A DNA stretch of 64,000 nt, taken from positions 9,518,251 through 9,582,250 of the forward strand of contig OX637351.1 in NCBI GenBank assembly GCA_951799405.1. The letters are read 5' to 3'. The notes beneath the pieces are model-generated. The model did no database searches. It was given only the letters and a program-made list of their open reading frames with translations, and was not told the DNA's origin. How positions within the stretch are numbered: the stretch's first letter is position 1; every line of letters starts with the position of its first letter. This DNA is from Agapetus fuscipes (taxonomy: Eukaryota; Arthropoda; Insecta; Trichoptera; Glossosomatidae). This document shows, piece after piece, positions 61,082 to 64,000 of the stretch. Both the position numbers and the translations under genes were made by a program.

Positions 61082-61710
61082 GATGGAAAATCGCATTTCA
61101 AGAGTATCGAAAGCTCAATGGCTCAGTTGCCCTGGAGTTTTTAGAGCGTAACCCCAACATGGCCAGAGCTAGGGGCTACAACAACAGTGATCGGGGAAGG
61201 GCTGAGTCTACACCACTGTGTCAGGAGGTGGCCAATGCGTTGAATGCTGAGGGGACAGGCACCACTAAATCTGCAAAGGATTGGTCTATTGTAAGTACTA
61301 ACTTACTATGGCACCATTACTTATTCCCAATTACGAGTCGATAATGTTGTATTCAAGTTTTCAGTATGTCAGCAATTATAAAAGTAAGCTGAAGAAGATA
61401 ATTGCTGACATAAATAGCGATGCAACTGGAACAGGTGGTGGCCCACCTCGAGAAGGCAGCCTGTCACAGCTCGAACTCAGATTCCTGGCCATAATGGGTT
61501 CGAGTTTTGGCCAAACACGGTCGACCGTAATGGTTGATCCTTTCTCCGATGCGGTAATAACTATTTTTTTATATATTGGTGGCGTTATATAAAATGAAGA
61601 AATTAAGTAAATTTGCAACAGCAGCCATCCAGGAGCAATGGCCGCCATCTTCCTCTGGACGAACAACAGCCGTCCAACTCTCAGGTTCATGATGTCGCTC
61701 CAGATGTGCA
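61082..61710 (+). CDS. Zeste/Myb-SANT-like DNA-binding protein, spliced
   Basis: Exon 61082-61290 (acceptor tttgtag, donor gtaagt; WKIAFQEYRKLNGSVALEFL, continuing to TKSAKDWSI), intron of 74 nt, exon 61365-61553 (YVSNYKSKLKKIIADINSDA, TGTGGGPPREGSLSQLELRF, donor gtaata), and a likely exon 61622-61710 (QPSRSNGRHLPLDEQQPSNS). The central region matches zeste-type Myb/SANT proteins (LERNPNMARARGY, then the T-G-G-G-P motif). Start and end exons are not found. No frameshift in what is seen, so it may be intact. It could be a transposon-carried or domesticated gene. Confidence 0.7.
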
Positions 61711-61845
61711 GTGAGTAGAATAAATATTTTCTAACAATAATCATCGTATTGTACTTGCAAAATATCAATTTGATTTTGCAAGTACAATTTGATTCGTAAA
61801 ATGTTGCTCTTGAGTAACTATTTATGATTCTGCTATTTGACACTT

Positions 61846-63358
61846 CCTTCTTCTTCTTCTGTTTCAATCCTGGGATTGGTTTACAGCAATATCTTGTACT
61901 CTTGATCTCCATTCCTCCCTGTCTTGTGCGGCTCTTTTTAGCTCTGCATATGTTGAGCAGCGCACGTCCACCAGCAGGTCCTCCAGGTACTCTTGGCGTG
62001 GGCGTCCCCTAGAGTTGGTTCCCTCGGTCATCCCCTCCATTATGGCATGCAAGAGACCTTCTTGCCGTATTACATGGCCGATCCATCTTGCACGCCTTTC
62101 GGACAAAGTCCTGAGCAGGTGCCTTCCTCCTTGGATTCTTTGGAGAACCTCCTTATTTGTGGTGTGGTCTCTCCAGGAAATTCCTAGAAGCCTTCTATAC
62201 GACCACATCTCGAAAGCCTCTAGTCTTCGTTTATCCCTTTTGGATAGGCACCATGTCTCGCAGCCGTACATCAAGATACTCCATACATATGTTTTGATGA
62301 GGAGTAGTCTCAGTTTCAGGTCTATGTTGTTTGATTCTATTATTTTTGCTTTTTTATTAAATGCAAGTCTAGCCTGGTGTATACGGCTGTCGATGTCGCT
62401 CTTTGACCGTCCGTCCCACGTTATTTTACTGCCAAGGTAGACAAACTCCCTTGTGTTCCCCAATGGCACTCCTGACATAACTACTCCCATCCGATGCTGC
62501 ACTCGGCCCACAGTTAGCAATTTTGTTTTGTCTTTATTTATCTTCATATTGTAGTTATTTTGGAGAATGCTTTCCATAGTTGTTAAGGCCTCCTGCAGTT
62601 CTTCTTCATTTTCAGCAACCATAGCAATATCGTCAGCAAACCTTATCATATCCACCTTTTCACCGTGTATCCTTACACCTTTTTTGTGGCTCATTCTTTC
62701 TCGCAAGTCATCGATCGCACTTTGTATATAAGCGTTAAAGAGAAGAGGTGACAGAGCGCATCCCTGTCTTACCCCTTGTCTTATATTAGCTTCCTTTGTG
62801 TCATCGTCACATCTGATTATGGCGGTCTCATTCTTGTATAGCACCTGGATTATGCGTCTATCTCTGTATTTGATATCAATTTTCTTCAAAGTCTCGAAGA
62901 GTTTTCTCCATTCTACTTTGTCAAAGGCTTTTTCCAGGTCTATAAATGCGATGAACGTGTTTTGGTTTCTTTTTATTCTCTTTTCTAGTAGCATTCGTAA
63001 AGACAGTATTGCTTCTCTGGTTCCTACACCTCTTCTGAAGCCACATTGGTCTCTGGAAAGAATGCTCTCTACTTTTGGTTCAATTCTCTTCAGAATGATA
63101 TTAGTCAATATTTTTGAGGCATGGGATATTAGGCTGAGAGTTCTGTGCTGTTCACACTTTGTCGTACCTGCCTTCTTTGGTAATGTGACAATTAGGCATT
63201 TCTCGAAGTCCGCTGGTATCTCTCCAGTTTTATATATTGTCTGTATCATTCTAAACAGAGCATCTGTGGTTCCTTTTCCTGTTGATTTAATTAGTTCAGC
63301 TGGGACGTCATCGATTCCGGGTGCTTTACCGTTTTTGAGTTTTTTTAGAACACTTTTT
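61846..63358 (-). mobile_element. 5'-truncated LINE with intact RT frame and 10-bp target duplication
   Basis: An uninterrupted 500-codon minus-strand frame (63366-61864) with all RT blocks: LKKLKNGKAPGIDDVPAELI, TLSLISHASKILTNIILKRI, AFIDLEKAFDKVEWRKLFET, GVRQGCALSPLLFNAYIQSA, IRFADDIAMVAENEEELQEA, EFVYLGSKITWD and a basic C-terminus. It ends in a GAA trinucleotide tail (complement of 61849-61862). Flanked by TTTGACACTT at 61836-61845 and 63359-63368. The insert starts at the RT N-terminus, so the endonuclease is absent: a classic truncated insertion. RTE-type by motif style. The clean duplication and open frame indicate a recent event. Confidence 0.88.
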
Positions 63359-63368
63359 TTTGACACTT

Positions 63369-64000
63369 ATGCAATTCATATTTTGTGAGCCATTTTACGG
63401 ATTTACATAGACAACTGTCAAACAGATGAATTGTAAAATATAAATTGTAAGTGAATCATTTTATGAATCATCAACCAGTGACCATTTTGCAATTTTCATA
63501 ATAAGATCATAATATGATTTATCCAAAGTGGCCTTTTTAGTCACCCTGGTGGCCGTTTATAAAAAAGCAACTACAGAAAAGGAACTGCCCTAGAAACATC
63601 TTCAGACTCATCTCAAGCTACTTCACAGAGAGGAGGCCTACACAGTGTTAGGAGGGATAACATCCCAAAAGAGCACCACTCCGATCGTCGATCCCACACT
63701 TGCCTCCGCTCCCCAATATATATATTTTTTTGACCATTGTGATTTTTTATAAAAGTTGAGATGAGTCAAAAATTTGGTTTTCATTCTTTTATTTATATAA
63801 ATAAATTATATATAGAAAGAATAATTATAACTTATAAAAATAATAAGATATGTTAATAAATTATATAAATATTAAGTTATAATAAAATATTTATTTATAA
63901 TTAAATTTCATTATATTATAAAATTATATAATTATGAAAGTTAAAAAAGATACAACAAAAAAGTGGTTTAAAACTGTCCTCTTTTTAAAACCTATTCTCG
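63369..64000. other. Unassigned; AT-rich end of window
   Basis: 63695-63760 resembles 57255-57330. 63770-63960 is almost pure A/T. No gene recognised. Confidence 0.45.

Overview
The window is animal nuclear DNA, most likely from an insect or another arthropod. It contains spliced genes with GT-AG introns, several clades of non-LTR retrotransposon, piggyBac, hAT, Harbinger-type and pogo-type DNA transposons, Penelope-like elements, tRNA-derived SINEs and AT-rich introns. I cannot name the species. No bacterial-style operon, CRISPR array or rRNA is visible.

Two conserved host genes lie head to head. On the minus strand is the 5' part of a fukutin-related-protein (FKRP) orthologue: exon 1 at 13146-13928, exon 2 at 12255-12440 and exon 3 at 1193-1347. 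The rest of the LicD-type catalytic domain lies beyond the left edge. Intron 2 is about 10.9 kb and is filled with transposons. On the plus strand is a six-exon gene for nuclear poly(A)-binding protein 2 (PABPN1/Pabp2), from 16067 to 23715. Its exons sum to 226 codons plus a stop with consistent splice phases. In both genes the 3' half of one exon, with its splice donor, is tandemly duplicated at a period of 152-154 bp.

Regions: 1-12254 is FKRP intron 2 and exon 3. It includes a four-deep transposon nest at about 2395-8664 (Penelope-like within RTE-type LINE within hAT within Jockey-like LINE) and a decayed piggyBac gene at 8933-10632. 12255-23715 holds the two genes. 23716-51450 has no convincing host gene. 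It is a mosaic of an undescribed ~240-bp repeat (family A, about 20 copies), SINEs, LINE 3' ends, palindromic foldback elements, a 33-bp minisatellite, and palindromes that carry hammerhead-ribozyme cores of the type found in Penelope-like elements. At 47035-49015 a LINE with an RNase H domain is split by a hAT remnant with a perfect 8-bp target duplication.

51610-54383 is an endogenous copy of part of the L (RNA polymerase) gene of a nonsegmented negative-strand RNA virus, broken by stop codons. To its right are LTR-retrotransposon gag and pol pieces, a LINE RT piece, a Penelope-like element with GIY-YIG endonuclease and inverted terminal repeats, MADF and zeste/Myb-SANT type DNA-binding genes of the kind carried by Harbinger-like transposons, and a 5'-truncated LINE with an intact 500-codon RT frame and 10-bp target duplications at 61836-63368.

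The host genes act in different processes: FKRP in Golgi glycosylation of dystroglycan, and PABPN1 in nuclear polyadenylation. Most of the window records successive transposon and viral insertions. The nesting order gives a relative chronology.
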